Shown here: piece by piece, positions 8,776 through 16,000 of the stretch
How the letters are laid out: each line of letters opens with the position of its first letter
How positions within the stretch are numbered: the first letter of the stretch is position 1
Origin: CAZEAC01 sp964510065
GTDB lineage: Bacteria > Bdellovibrionota_C > UBA2361 > CAIXSY01
Length of the DNA stretch: 64,000 nt
Direction: 5' to 3'
Assembly: GCA_964510065.1 (NCBI GenBank)
Contig: CAZEAC010000023.1
Location: 1 to 64,000 of the forward strand
Notes under the pieces: generated by a model
What the model was told of the DNA's origin: nothing
The model's database searches: none
The model's input: only the letters and a program-made list of their open reading frames with translations
Translations under genes and position numbers: made by a program

Positions 8776-9909
8776 TTATTCAGGCATCGGTATCGAAAGC
8801 CCCAGGAATGAGGTCTCAGCTCCGTTTGGTGCGCAGTGTGGGAGTGAAACCTCAGACACAATGCGGCCGCCGAAACGAGAGTATGCTTTCATCGCCCGAT
8901 GGTTGGTATGCTCGACCTCTCCAACAATGTGGTCTGCACCGGATACGCCAAGCGCTATCATAGTTGCATTCATAAGCATTGGGAAAACCGGCGACCCTTG
9001 CTGTGAAGGGCGAACGAGCATAAGAAGAAGGTAAGCATTCTTGAGCCCCGAAAACTCCGCATGAAGTGGCGCCCCGAAAGAGGGAAACTCACTCGGCGCA
9101 AAAAACTGCGATACGCCTAGGATGCTTCGACCTTTCATGCAGACAAGCATCTGCGCCCCATCGCGTACATCTCCTTTAAGGAGACCCTCGGTAATTTTAG
9201 CGATAACTACACCATGTCGCGAGATCTCCGGATTCCCGGGCTCACGGTGATGCAACATCATTAGGTCGCGAAGGCGCCGTGCCATATTATTCTCAAAGAC
9301 TCCCGAGAGGTGTCCAGTCTGGTAAGTAAGCGGTTCCTGCGACTCTGCTTCAGAGACCAGCGCAAGGACACGCTCACGTAGCTTGGCGTACTGATCAAAC
9401 TTATGCAATGTAGGCTGCGCGACGAGATTAAAATCATTTCTAAATTCAGCTGGTGCTTCGCGAGATTCCGCCATTAAATCTCGCTCTATAAACCCGGCGA
9501 GGTGGCTGATTCCGCGCGAGTAGATTTCAGCGCAAGGGCGAGGAAAGCTGGGAGGATTCTCGGGAAGGCGGCGCTGGGCAAAGTGCTCAAAAGTTTTAGC
9601 GCCGATAATCAGCTCATCTTTCAATTTAGCAAGTCGCCGCAGATCTCCTTGAAGCTTTCTGAGTTTTTGTGAGGCGAGACCATCACCGTTTCGCGTCTGG
9701 AGCGTAAGGCTATCAGATACACGCAGCGCCGCGTCGCCAATGCCATGGAGGTCTGAGTTTAAGAAACGCTGAATAGTCGCGCTCCAGTTCTGGCGTGGCT
9801 CAAAATTCTCCGAGCCAAGCGCAAAGACAGGGCTGGGAATAGCCGGCAAGGCCATCGGCGCTATCCTATTAGTAGGCAAGCATCGACCCGGTAATTGTTT
9901 CGTGCGCAT
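8776..9909 (-). CDS. Protein with C-terminal GNAT-like domain, 377 aa
   Basis: The N-terminal half (to about residue 200) is helical and charged, with no match I can name. The C-terminal half resembles an acyl-CoA N-acyltransferase (GNAT) fold: a strand with AQMLVCMKGRSILGVSQF, then NAYLLLMLVRPSQQGSPVFPMLM in the place of the acetyl-CoA loop and following helix. It ends with NHRAMKAYSRFGGR, the usual N-x-x-A-x-x-x-Y/F-x-x-x-GF ending. The canonical Q/R-x-x-G-x-G/A pyrophosphate loop appears as QQGSPV, so acetyl-CoA binding may be altered. Two starts are possible: the ATG at 9909, or the ATG at 9855 with AGGA eight to nine bases before it. Substrate unknown. Confidence 0.6.
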   Translation of the reverse strand: MRTKQLPGRCLPTNRIAPMALPAIPSPVFALGSENFEPRQNWSATIQRFLNSDLHGIGDAALRVSDSLTLQTRNGDGLASQKLRKLQGDLRRLAKLKDELIIGAKTFEHFAQRRLPENPPSFPRPCAEIYSRGISHLAGFIERDLMAESREAPAEFRNDFNLVAQPTLHKFDQYAKLRERVLALVSEAESQEPLTYQTGHLSGVFENNMARRLRDLMMLHHREPGNPEISRHGVVIAKITEGLLKGDVRDGAQMLVCMKGRSILGVSQFFAPSEFPSFGAPLHAEFSGLKNAYLLLMLVRPSQQGSPVFPMLMNATMIALGVSGADHIVGEVEHTNHRAMKAYSRFGGRIVSEVSLPHCAPNGAETSFLGLSIPMPE

Positions 9910-10050
9910 AACTTTACAGTATTGTTATGCCCATTTAGAGTGCACGGACGCGCAGGTATATTTATTAATGTTATTATAGTGTTAACTGCCTCGTCAGCAA
10001 TGACACACTACCCCAGTGCTCAGGAGCTCCACCCACTGCGCGCGGGTGCC

Positions 10051-10585
10051 TTACTCTTTAATTTCGACGGGAAGCAGCCCGAGCCATGCGCTTCTACGCA
10101 GGCCGATGCCGGGGAGAGAGGTGCGCACAAGCTGCCCATCAAAAGAATCGATCTCTCCGTTACTTCTGACCCATTCAAGAACATTAAGAAGTGCGAGATG
10201 CTGGAAATCGGCACGACCAGATTTTGCAAGCTCGCGACTGCAGATAGGCACGTCCTTTGACGAACTCGAGTAAAGATCTAATCCCATCCAGCCTTTCCAG
10301 AGCGCACTAGATTCTTCCCACTTACACTCGTAAGCAGCCGGTGCGGCATAATAGTTTCGCCTCTTTATTTCTATATTTGCTAGACGGAATATACAAAAGA
10401 GGCCGACGCCTTTTGGCATGATAGCCGTCTTTGCCCCGTTGTCATTACAATTATATCGGCAGATTTTAACAATTGACTGCGGAATGATGTTGGGCCGCGC
10501 GGAAATTTCTCGGCGCTCGAATCCCTCCAACAGCCGCTTCGAAGCGTTTTAGCAGAGGGACATCGTTGACTACACCTAATGCCAT
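10051..10585 (-). pseudogene. Frameshifted hypothetical gene
   Basis: A strong ribosome site (AAAGGAG, five bases from an ATG at 10585) begins MALGVVNDVPLLKRFEAAVG, but this frame stops after about 40 codons. A different frame carries on from near 10530 to a stop at 10051 with good coding character (LWKGWMGLDLYSSSSKDVP, LNVLEWVRSNGEIDSFDGQL). The two frames are offset by one base and overlap around 10480-10530. The simplest reading is a single gene of about 175 residues with a one-base indel, either real or from assembly error. The C-terminal part (SLPGIGLRRSAWLGLLPVEI) reads as intact protein. No family is recognised. Confidence 0.5.
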
Positions 10586-10621
10586 AATAGCTCCTTTAAA
10601 ATCGATTGTGTGTGCCCGGCA

Positions 10622-10804
10622 TTACTTTCCATAGCTAACGTCAACCGAAGCAAGAAGCGGACGGAGTCGTTTCAGTATCTCCGGGTCGAGTTGTGTTATG
10701 AGCGCCTCGGCGAACTCGCTCGGCAGATCGCTGCTTCGAAGAAGTCTGGCAAGTCTACTGAGCAATGCTTCAAAGTCCTCGGGCGGCGTGATTTCTCGTT
10801 TCAT
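10622..10804 (-). CDS. Small helical protein, 60 aa
   Basis: A 60-codon frame encodes an amphipathic helical sequence (EDFEALLSRLARLLRSSDLP, then EFAEALITQLDPEILKRL) with a good hydrophobic repeat. It lies between the ankyrin fragment (stop at 10819) and the frameshifted gene starting at 10585, in the same direction. It may therefore be the second member of a three-gene set. The ribosome site is weak. Size and position fit a small partner protein or antitoxin, but this is inference only. Confidence 0.45.
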   Translation of the reverse strand: MKREITPPEDFEALLSRLARLLRSSDLPSEFAEALITQLDPEILKRLRPLLASVDVSYGK

Positions 10805-10818
10805 ATCGTTTTGTAAGC

Positions 10819-11283
10819 TTAATTTCCTACCTTTGCCACTCTTCTCTCAAGCAGGGCCACACAGTCGAAATGCCCAAAATGCTTCGCCCACTTTAACGCA
10901 AGTCTCAGCTGCTGATGTGCATTGAGATTTCCCGAGGAGGCAAGCAGAAGCTTTACCATTTCAATGTGTCCGCGCCTTGCGGCGAGAACTAGCGGGGGAA
11001 CTCTTGGATACTCCGGACCCGCAGAGCCGTCGACGCTACGATTGCAAACATCGACGGAAGCTCCCCACTCTATCAGCAGCTGAGCACAATCAAGACGGTT
11101 ATGGTAAGCAGCCCACACAATTGGATAATCAATTCCGGCTGCATCATTGGGCTTAGCACCATTTTCCAAAAAATAGCGCAGAATCTCGGCATGCCCGCCA
11201 ATTACCGCTCGGCTTACTGCATTAAGCGAAAGTCGTGGTCGAAAATTAAAATCTGCACCTACTTCCTTACGGCTGCTACACCA
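10819..11283 (-). pseudogene. Ankyrin-repeat protein, 5' end disrupted
   Basis: Three ankyrin units are readable: SRAVIGGHAEILRYFLENGA, then YPIVWAAYHNRLDCAQLLIEWGA, then PPLVLAARRGHIEMVKLLLASSG. These are protein-interaction repeats. The first unit lies upstream of the earliest usable start, a TTG at 11169. The frame continues back to a stop at about 11284 without any ATG, GTG or TTG. Reading GVAAVR in a neighbouring frame directly before EVGADFNF suggests a one-base deletion, and a second one further upstream. The gene is thus probably a decaying copy, or one with assembly indels. It follows the gene at 11362-12039 in the same direction. Confidence 0.6.
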
Positions 11284-11361
11284 TCATTAGGAGTAATCTC
11301 AACCGCACATTCGCTAGTAGGCGATTCGCTAATTAGCTCAGAGGCGTTTCAGCGAAATTAG

Positions 11362-12039
11362 TCAGGCATCCAAGGCCTCGAAGAGATAGAAATGCTTGCT
11401 TTCCTTTTCGAGATTGTAAGGACGGATAACGTTCTTCGATAGCAGAGGTTTTGCCGCAGTTCCGCTGAGCGATCGTTCGATGGACACCCCTTGCATTTTC
11501 AATTCCTCGTTCTGCGCGAGAAGCTCATTGCTCATATTGCAGCGCGATGTAAGCGAGCTGAATACTTCGCCAGCGAGAGGGGGAAGTGATTTGGCAGTGT
11601 CTTTGCGGACCGTCCATAAATCATCAATCACAGTACACTGGTTCCAACAAACCGCGCTTAGCCGCGCACTCTTAGAAAGTCTAGTGAGTATCTTTACTTG
11701 CTTCGGCAAGTTTGAGCGTCCCTTCGGATCAAATTCACGCAGAAAGATCTGTATTGCTTCGACGAGTCGAGGAATTTCGCCTTGTCGAACTACTGCACGA
11801 TCAAATGTACTCAGGAGAACGATTCTTACCTGTTCCGGGATCTGCTTATCTTTTGGCAGATCCCATAGTTTCTGCATCTTGGTCTCATCAAAAAGCGGCG
11901 GAAAATCCCAGCTGAGATAGCGCTTGCCGATGATTTGCCAAATGGTTGCTGCTCCGGAAAGTGATCTTCCAGCTACGACCGCGTTTGTTAAATCGATGTC
12001 GCCATTTTTATTGATTGGATGAACTAACGTCGCTGCCAT
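11362..12039 (-). CDS. Hypothetical protein, 225 aa
   Basis: The start at 12039 has AGGA five bases upstream. The sequence is a soluble mixed alpha/beta protein with several helices (EQVRIVLLSTFDRAVVRQGE, LVEAIQIFLREFDP, LPKQVKILTRLSKSA) and no signal peptide. I do not recognise it. Only 16 bases separate it from the upstream gene 12056-13168, so the two are probably co-transcribed. Confidence 0.6.
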   Translation of the reverse strand: MAATLVHPINKNGDIDLTNAVVAGRSLSGAATIWQIIGKRYLSWDFPPLFDETKMQKLWDLPKDKQIPEQVRIVLLSTFDRAVVRQGEIPRLVEAIQIFLREFDPKGRSNLPKQVKILTRLSKSARLSAVCWNQCTVIDDLWTVRKDTAKSLPPLAGEVFSSLTSRCNMSNELLAQNEELKMQGVSIERSLSGTAAKPLLSKNVIRPYNLEKESKHFYLFEALDA

Positions 12040-12055
12040 ATCGTCCTGTGATTAG

Positions 12056-13168
12056 CTATTTCCCTTGAAAGATGTGCGACCTCAATCGAGGTGCACATGG
12101 AAAGTGATAGTTCCTGTGACTAATTGGCGCCCGCTTCGCAATTGGGCAGTACCGCATATAGCTAAAGACTGCCTCGAAGTTGTCAGTATTAGAGTATACG
12201 TACGCCATAAAGAGATCGGTGATGGTGCATCGCTTGCGTGCGACCTCTTGTAACACCGCGAGTGCGGCATGATAACCCCACTCTTTTTTCGCCGCCTCCC
12301 ACCACTTTTTAGCCGAAGCGCTGTGGTTACTCTCCCCGCCCACAAGATTCGTTTGCAGCGTATCAATTTGTGCTTTTGCCTGAGTATCAGAGAGCGCTGC
12401 GATTTCGATGTCTATAAGCTGCTTGGCACTCCCCGCATCGGGATTGGACTTGTCGTTCTTTCGAATGTGGTAGTCGAAATAGTGCAGCGCACCCTCTAGG
12501 CTCGAAGTATTGGAATAAAAGAGCGCCAAACGGAATTCGACCAGCGAAGCACATCGATTACAAAGCTCAAGGGCAAACGCGTGCATATTTTCTGGTGAGA
12601 GCGACTGCTGAATACTCTCCCAGTAGCTCTTTGTAAGACCGTCGACAGTGGGAACTCCAAGCAATTTCTCTAATTTCGAAAGTTCTGGTACGTCTTTCAA
12701 CTCATTGTGAATTGGGAAAGAGAGACTGGCCGAAGAAAAGAATTTATCTACAGGTGCCCCAAGGCAACGTGCGCCCTTCCATGTAGGCTCTACTATGACA
12801 AAGCTGTGCGTCGACGTTGCTGCGTTCAGCCGAACAAGGCCCGCCGCTTCAAGCTCCTTCGCAGCATCCTTCGCGCAATCAACGCGATAGGGTCGCACAA
12901 CCTCAGCGGCGTCCCGCGAACGTATCCACCAATTTGGTCGCACCATTTTCGCAAATTGATAAAGGGCATCGACTGCTTTCGTTGAAAGTCCAAGCGGGCC
13001 AAGCTCGCGTGCGAATGTCTCACGAGGGATCGTGATGCCTTGTTCCTGCCTAGAAAGTGACTCAATGGGGGCGGGCAATGCAGCAGTGCGAATCTCGGTC
13101 GCTTTGTTCGGTCGCGAACGGATCGGCAATCTTCGTTTACTCGTGGGGCTGTTTTCGTGTGGCTGCAT
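12056..13168 (-). CDS. Winged-helix-like protein with an internal repeat, 370 aa
   Basis: I start at the ATG at 13168, which has AGAGG five bases upstream; a longer frame begins in AT-rich non-coding sequence. The N-terminal half contains a helix-turn-helix-like region (ETFARELGPLGLSTKAVDAL, AKDAAKELEAAGLVRLN), suggesting a DNA-binding winged helix. The C-terminal half has two related helical motifs, LALFYSNTSSLEGALHYF and MAYVYSNTDNFEAVFSYM. After the second, the present frame ends in an unusual tail (CAPRLRSHIFQGK). The +1 frame instead gives a plausible GRQLVTGTITFHVHLD end, so a late indel is possible. It leads the minus-strand set ending at 10819. Confidence 0.55.
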   Translation of the reverse strand: MQPHENSPTSKRRLPIRSRPNKATEIRTAALPAPIESLSRQEQGITIPRETFARELGPLGLSTKAVDALYQFAKMVRPNWWIRSRDAAEVVRPYRVDCAKDAAKELEAAGLVRLNAATSTHSFVIVEPTWKGARCLGAPVDKFFSSASLSFPIHNELKDVPELSKLEKLLGVPTVDGLTKSYWESIQQSLSPENMHAFALELCNRCASLVEFRLALFYSNTSSLEGALHYFDYHIRKNDKSNPDAGSAKQLIDIEIAALSDTQAKAQIDTLQTNLVGGESNHSASAKKWWEAAKKEWGYHAALAVLQEVARKRCTITDLFMAYVYSNTDNFEAVFSYMRYCPIAKRAPISHRNYHFPCAPRLRSHIFQGK

Positions 13169-13335
13169 AGTACCTCTAATATGTTTGAATACGTTGTATA
13201 TATATATAATACCAGTGTATGAAATGCTAAGCAACGGAAGTGTATATTAATATGTAAGTAATATTGATATGTTATAGTAATGCATAAAATATATGCACAG
13301 ATACGTATATGCGCCTGCGGAATTGGTAGGTGTCT
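13169..13335. promoter_or_regulatory. AT-rich intergenic region
   Basis: This ~165-base stretch is far richer in A and T than its surroundings, with a TATATATATAT tract at 13197-13207 and several TATG/CATA steps. It precedes the minus-strand gene starting at 13168 and is a likely promoter or DNA-bending regulatory region. The tandem MarR protein encoded just upstream could bind here, but I see no clean operator palindrome. Confidence 0.4.
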
Positions 13336-14598
13336 CTAGGAGCGCTTGCGTACGAGCAGTTTTACGCTTTGAATGACTTCAAGCGGCACTACTTCGGTTA
13401 AGGCAGGTGGAATAAATACACGTGACACCTTGAGTGCGGCGGTGACACTGCGTGCCGACGAAGTGATAAAATCTGCGAAGAATCCGCTCTCCTCTGCCTC
13501 ATAATCGACAACTGCAAGGAGAAGCGTGGGAGGGCGTTTCGCGGCAAAACTGCATACACCGCGAAGTGCTCCCCCTGGCTGCTCGGCAAGCGTATATATA
13601 AAATCTCCTTTCGCACAGAGCGACTCGGGGCAGTACTGCTGCCACCCGCGGCGCACGAGCAGCTCAATAGCCAGCGCACGAGCTTCGGCACGCATGCCCT
13701 CATCGGTAACGCATACTGTTTCAAGCCCACGTCGAAGCACTTCTGCATTTCCTACTGTCGCCACGGCTTTACGAAAGATACGAAGCCCGAGATCGAGCTC
13801 CTCTTTGGAGGTGGCTTGTAGTGCAGTGGAGATCTTTGAGGCAATCGCGCGCTCGCTACTCTCAAGCTGCTTCGCGCCAACGCGTGTCAACGAAAAAAGC
13901 GACACACGACGATCCTGTTCGCCGCCCTTTGAGCCGATAAGTCCTCGCCCCTTAAGCCGTGCACAAAGGCCGGTCATCGTCGATAGCGGTACACCGAACT
14001 GCTGTGCAAGCCGAGTCGGACTTGTGTCTGGCCTCTCGCGAAGTGCGGCGAGCACCTGCCATTCGGGAGAACCCATATTGTCCCCCGAGAAGTCGGAATG
14101 GATAAGGCGCAGCGCACGGGTTGCTCGGCGTAGCTCCCCTCGAATCATGTGTTCAGTTTGCCGCGTAGGCACTTTGGGCACGGCATGACCATCAGCAACC
14201 GTTCCAAAAAAGCGTCGCAAAGTTACCCTCTCCGAGGGGGCGAGCGGGGCGAGTATCTTATCAAGCTGCGCATCAGCAGGTGGATCTATCTCGGCGAGAA
14301 ATGCCTTACCCTTTGCGCTAAGCTGAATCGCCTTCTCGCGAGCGTCGCCCCGTGGAGCAGCCTGCTCAAAGAGGTTGCTGCGACGAAGTCGATTCACGAT
14401 GGTGACGGTCGGTACTCGCGGGATTGCGAGTACCCGCGAAAGTTCAGCGGTTGAAAGCGGTCCGTGAGCATCGAGCTCAGTGAGTGCGTGCGATTCCGCA
14501 AGCGAGAGATTCCAGGTTGGATCGAGGGCCACAAAGTTGTTGAGCGCCTGAAAACGGCGAAATAGCTGTAAAATCTCCTGTCCAATCTTACTTCCCAT
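13336..14598 (-). CDS. Tandem MarR-type regulator with C-terminal extension, 420 aa
   Basis: Two MarR-like winged-helix domains follow each other. The first (residues ~5-130) has LSLAESHALTELDAHGPLST and RVPTVTIVNRLRRSNLFEQ. The second (~148-280) has GSPEWQVLAALRERPDTS and VPLSTMTGLCARLKGRGLI, then the wing KGGEQDRRVSLFSLT. Usual MarR proteins have one domain of ~140 residues and dimerise, so this chain could act as a built-in dimer. Residues ~290-420 (GDFIYTLAEQ, PPTLLLAVVDYEAEESG) look like a degenerate GNAT-type or ligand-binding domain. The first domain has clear DNA-recognition helices in both copies. Target genes are unknown; the neighbouring AT-rich region is a candidate site. Confidence 0.8.
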   Translation of the reverse strand: MGSKIGQEILQLFRRFQALNNFVALDPTWNLSLAESHALTELDAHGPLSTAELSRVLAIPRVPTVTIVNRLRRSNLFEQAAPRGDAREKAIQLSAKGKAFLAEIDPPADAQLDKILAPLAPSERVTLRRFFGTVADGHAVPKVPTRQTEHMIRGELRRATRALRLIHSDFSGDNMGSPEWQVLAALRERPDTSPTRLAQQFGVPLSTMTGLCARLKGRGLIGSKGGEQDRRVSLFSLTRVGAKQLESSERAIASKISTALQATSKEELDLGLRIFRKAVATVGNAEVLRRGLETVCVTDEGMRAEARALAIELLVRRGWQQYCPESLCAKGDFIYTLAEQPGGALRGVCSFAAKRPPTLLLAVVDYEAEESGFFADFITSSARSVTAALKVSRVFIPPALTEVVPLEVIQSVKLLVRKRS

Positions 14599-15001
14599 TA
14601 TCTAATGCTAGCGGATACAGGCGGGCGAAAAAAGAGGGGGAGAGTTGTAGCAGCTTCTTTCTTTTTCCTTTCTGGTACCGCCCTACATTTTGCGCTTGAT
14701 CTATATAAGAATTTCGTGAGAGCTAATTGCTGAATTTTACAAGCGAAAATCGATGGTTATGGCCCTCCTTGTGATTTGATTAATAATCGCATTTACTTGA
14801 AAATGTCATGTTACCCCATCAATAAAGGCCCTTGTAACTTTGATTAGTTAATATTTCGGTAGAAGACTTCTCGTTTTCGGGATAACCCACAATCTTTTTG
14901 CGCCGTTAAGAAAGATTGCCGGTTGTCCCGATCTGAGCATGTGCTTAGGAAGGACGGCCTGATGCCAATAAAACTCTTGGCAATGTTCGTTACTAACTAC
15001 C
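14599..15001. other. Intergenic region, divergent promoters presumed
   Basis: About 400 bases lie between the divergent MarR-type gene and the gene at 15002. No open frame with a ribosome site or strong hairpin was found. The middle (14690-14850) is AT-rich and probably contains the promoters. Confidence 0.35.
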
Positions 15002-15751
15002 ATGACAAACTACATATCAAGCCCCGTGCTCCGTGTGTCGGACCAAAATTTCGGACTTGCCCTTGTGGCGAATCCGGAAAATTCACCGACGCAGCTCCCG
15101 ACCTACCTTAGCCCGAATGGAACGATCTGGGTTGGCGGACGAGTTGGGCAGGAGTACGGCGTCGAGCTGATCGTCCCGGATTCCGGGGGGCGCTATGGCG
15201 CTCTGTTGACCGTCGATGGCCTCAACAGCCAGACTGGCCGACCGAGCACTGGCGATATGCGCCAGGAAAGCTTCTGGGTGGTGTCCCCACCCACGAGAAG
15301 CGGCAAGAACATCATTCCCGGGTGGACGCGCCCGGGTGGTGAAAAGGCCGCAAAGTTCGTCTTCTCGACCGTCGGTGATAGCTATGTCGGGAAGATGGAT
15401 CTCGGCGCGGAAAACGCCGGAGTGATCGGCGTTCGATTCGCCCACGAGTTTCAGGCACCCGTGATTCGCGCTGCTTACCGAGGGGGGGCCAAATCGTTCG
15501 GGGAAGCTACACGAGGTGGAGGTCTCGGAACAGGGTACGGCTCTGAGACCGAGTTCAGAGTGCGCACTACGCAGTTCGAGATCGACCCGCTCCGGCCGAT
15601 TGTGACCTTGGTCATTCGCTATGCCATCGAGCAGAAGCTGCTTGATGCCGGGTACCAAAGGATTGCCGATCGCGCGGAACTTTCGGAAACTCCAAATCCG
15701 TTCCCGGCGTCGATTGCGGGCGTCCCCGCTCCGGCTGGTTGGCGCAGCTGA
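15002..15751 (+). CDS. Conserved hypothetical protein, 249 aa
   Basis: The sequence matches by eye a family of uncharacterised bacterial proteins. Their shared features are a strand RYGALLTVDGLNSQTG, a GW/SFWVV segment with an insertion, then KFVFSTVGDSYVGKM and a GVIGVRFAHEF strand near the middle. Such proteins usually occur as stand-alone cytosolic or surface-associated beta-rich proteins of unknown function. No signal peptide is visible here. The C-terminal part (PIVTLVIRYAIEQKLLDAGY) is helical. The gene is single, and an intrinsic terminator follows at 15791. Confidence 0.6.
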   Translation: MTNYISSPVLRVSDQNFGLALVANPENSPTQLPTYLSPNGTIWVGGRVGQEYGVELIVPDSGGRYGALLTVDGLNSQTGRPSTGDMRQESFWVVSPPTRSGKNIIPGWTRPGGEKAAKFVFSTVGDSYVGKMDLGAENAGVIGVRFAHEFQAPVIRAAYRGGAKSFGEATRGGGLGTGYGSETEFRVRTTQFEIDPLRPIVTLVIRYAIEQKLLDAGYQRIADRAELSETPNPFPASIAGVPAPAGWRS

Positions 15752-15790
15752 GTGTTCGGGGTTTTTTAAAAGGGTTGTTTGTTCACCTGG

Positions 15791-15818
15791 GGTACAGCAG
15801 GATCTCTGTACCAATTTT
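15791..15818 (+). terminator. Intrinsic terminator of the 15002-15751 gene
   Basis: A 7-bp stem (GGTACAG at 15791-15797 and CTGTACC at 15806-15812) with an 8-base loop is followed by AATTTT. It lies 40 bases past the stop codon. Confidence 0.5.
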
Positions 15819-16000
15819 CATCTTCAGAACCCAGCCTCGATTCGATCACGATCTCTCTAGAAAAACGACACGGGAGATCGAAGCTTCAAGCGTCAAGACT
15901 GATAGGGGAAGTCTAAGAATACGGCTCATTTTCGTGCGGCGCCGCCCGCTCGGCATGAGCAGTAGCTTAACAGCGGTTGAGTGGTACTCGAAATAAAAAT

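Noticed and set aside
9895..10260. 121-codon plus-strand frame
   Set aside because: It overlaps the C-terminal part of the minus-strand gene 10051-10585, which has better coding character and a real ribosome site upstream.
13526..14188. 220-codon plus-strand frame opposite the tandem MarR gene
   Set aside because: It is Ser/Arg-rich shadow sequence of a clear two-domain regulator on the other strand.
15083..15814. 243-codon minus-strand frame opposite the conserved hypothetical gene
   Set aside because: It is antisense to a frame with recognisable conserved blocks; its product has no consistent pattern and it runs through the terminator at 15791.
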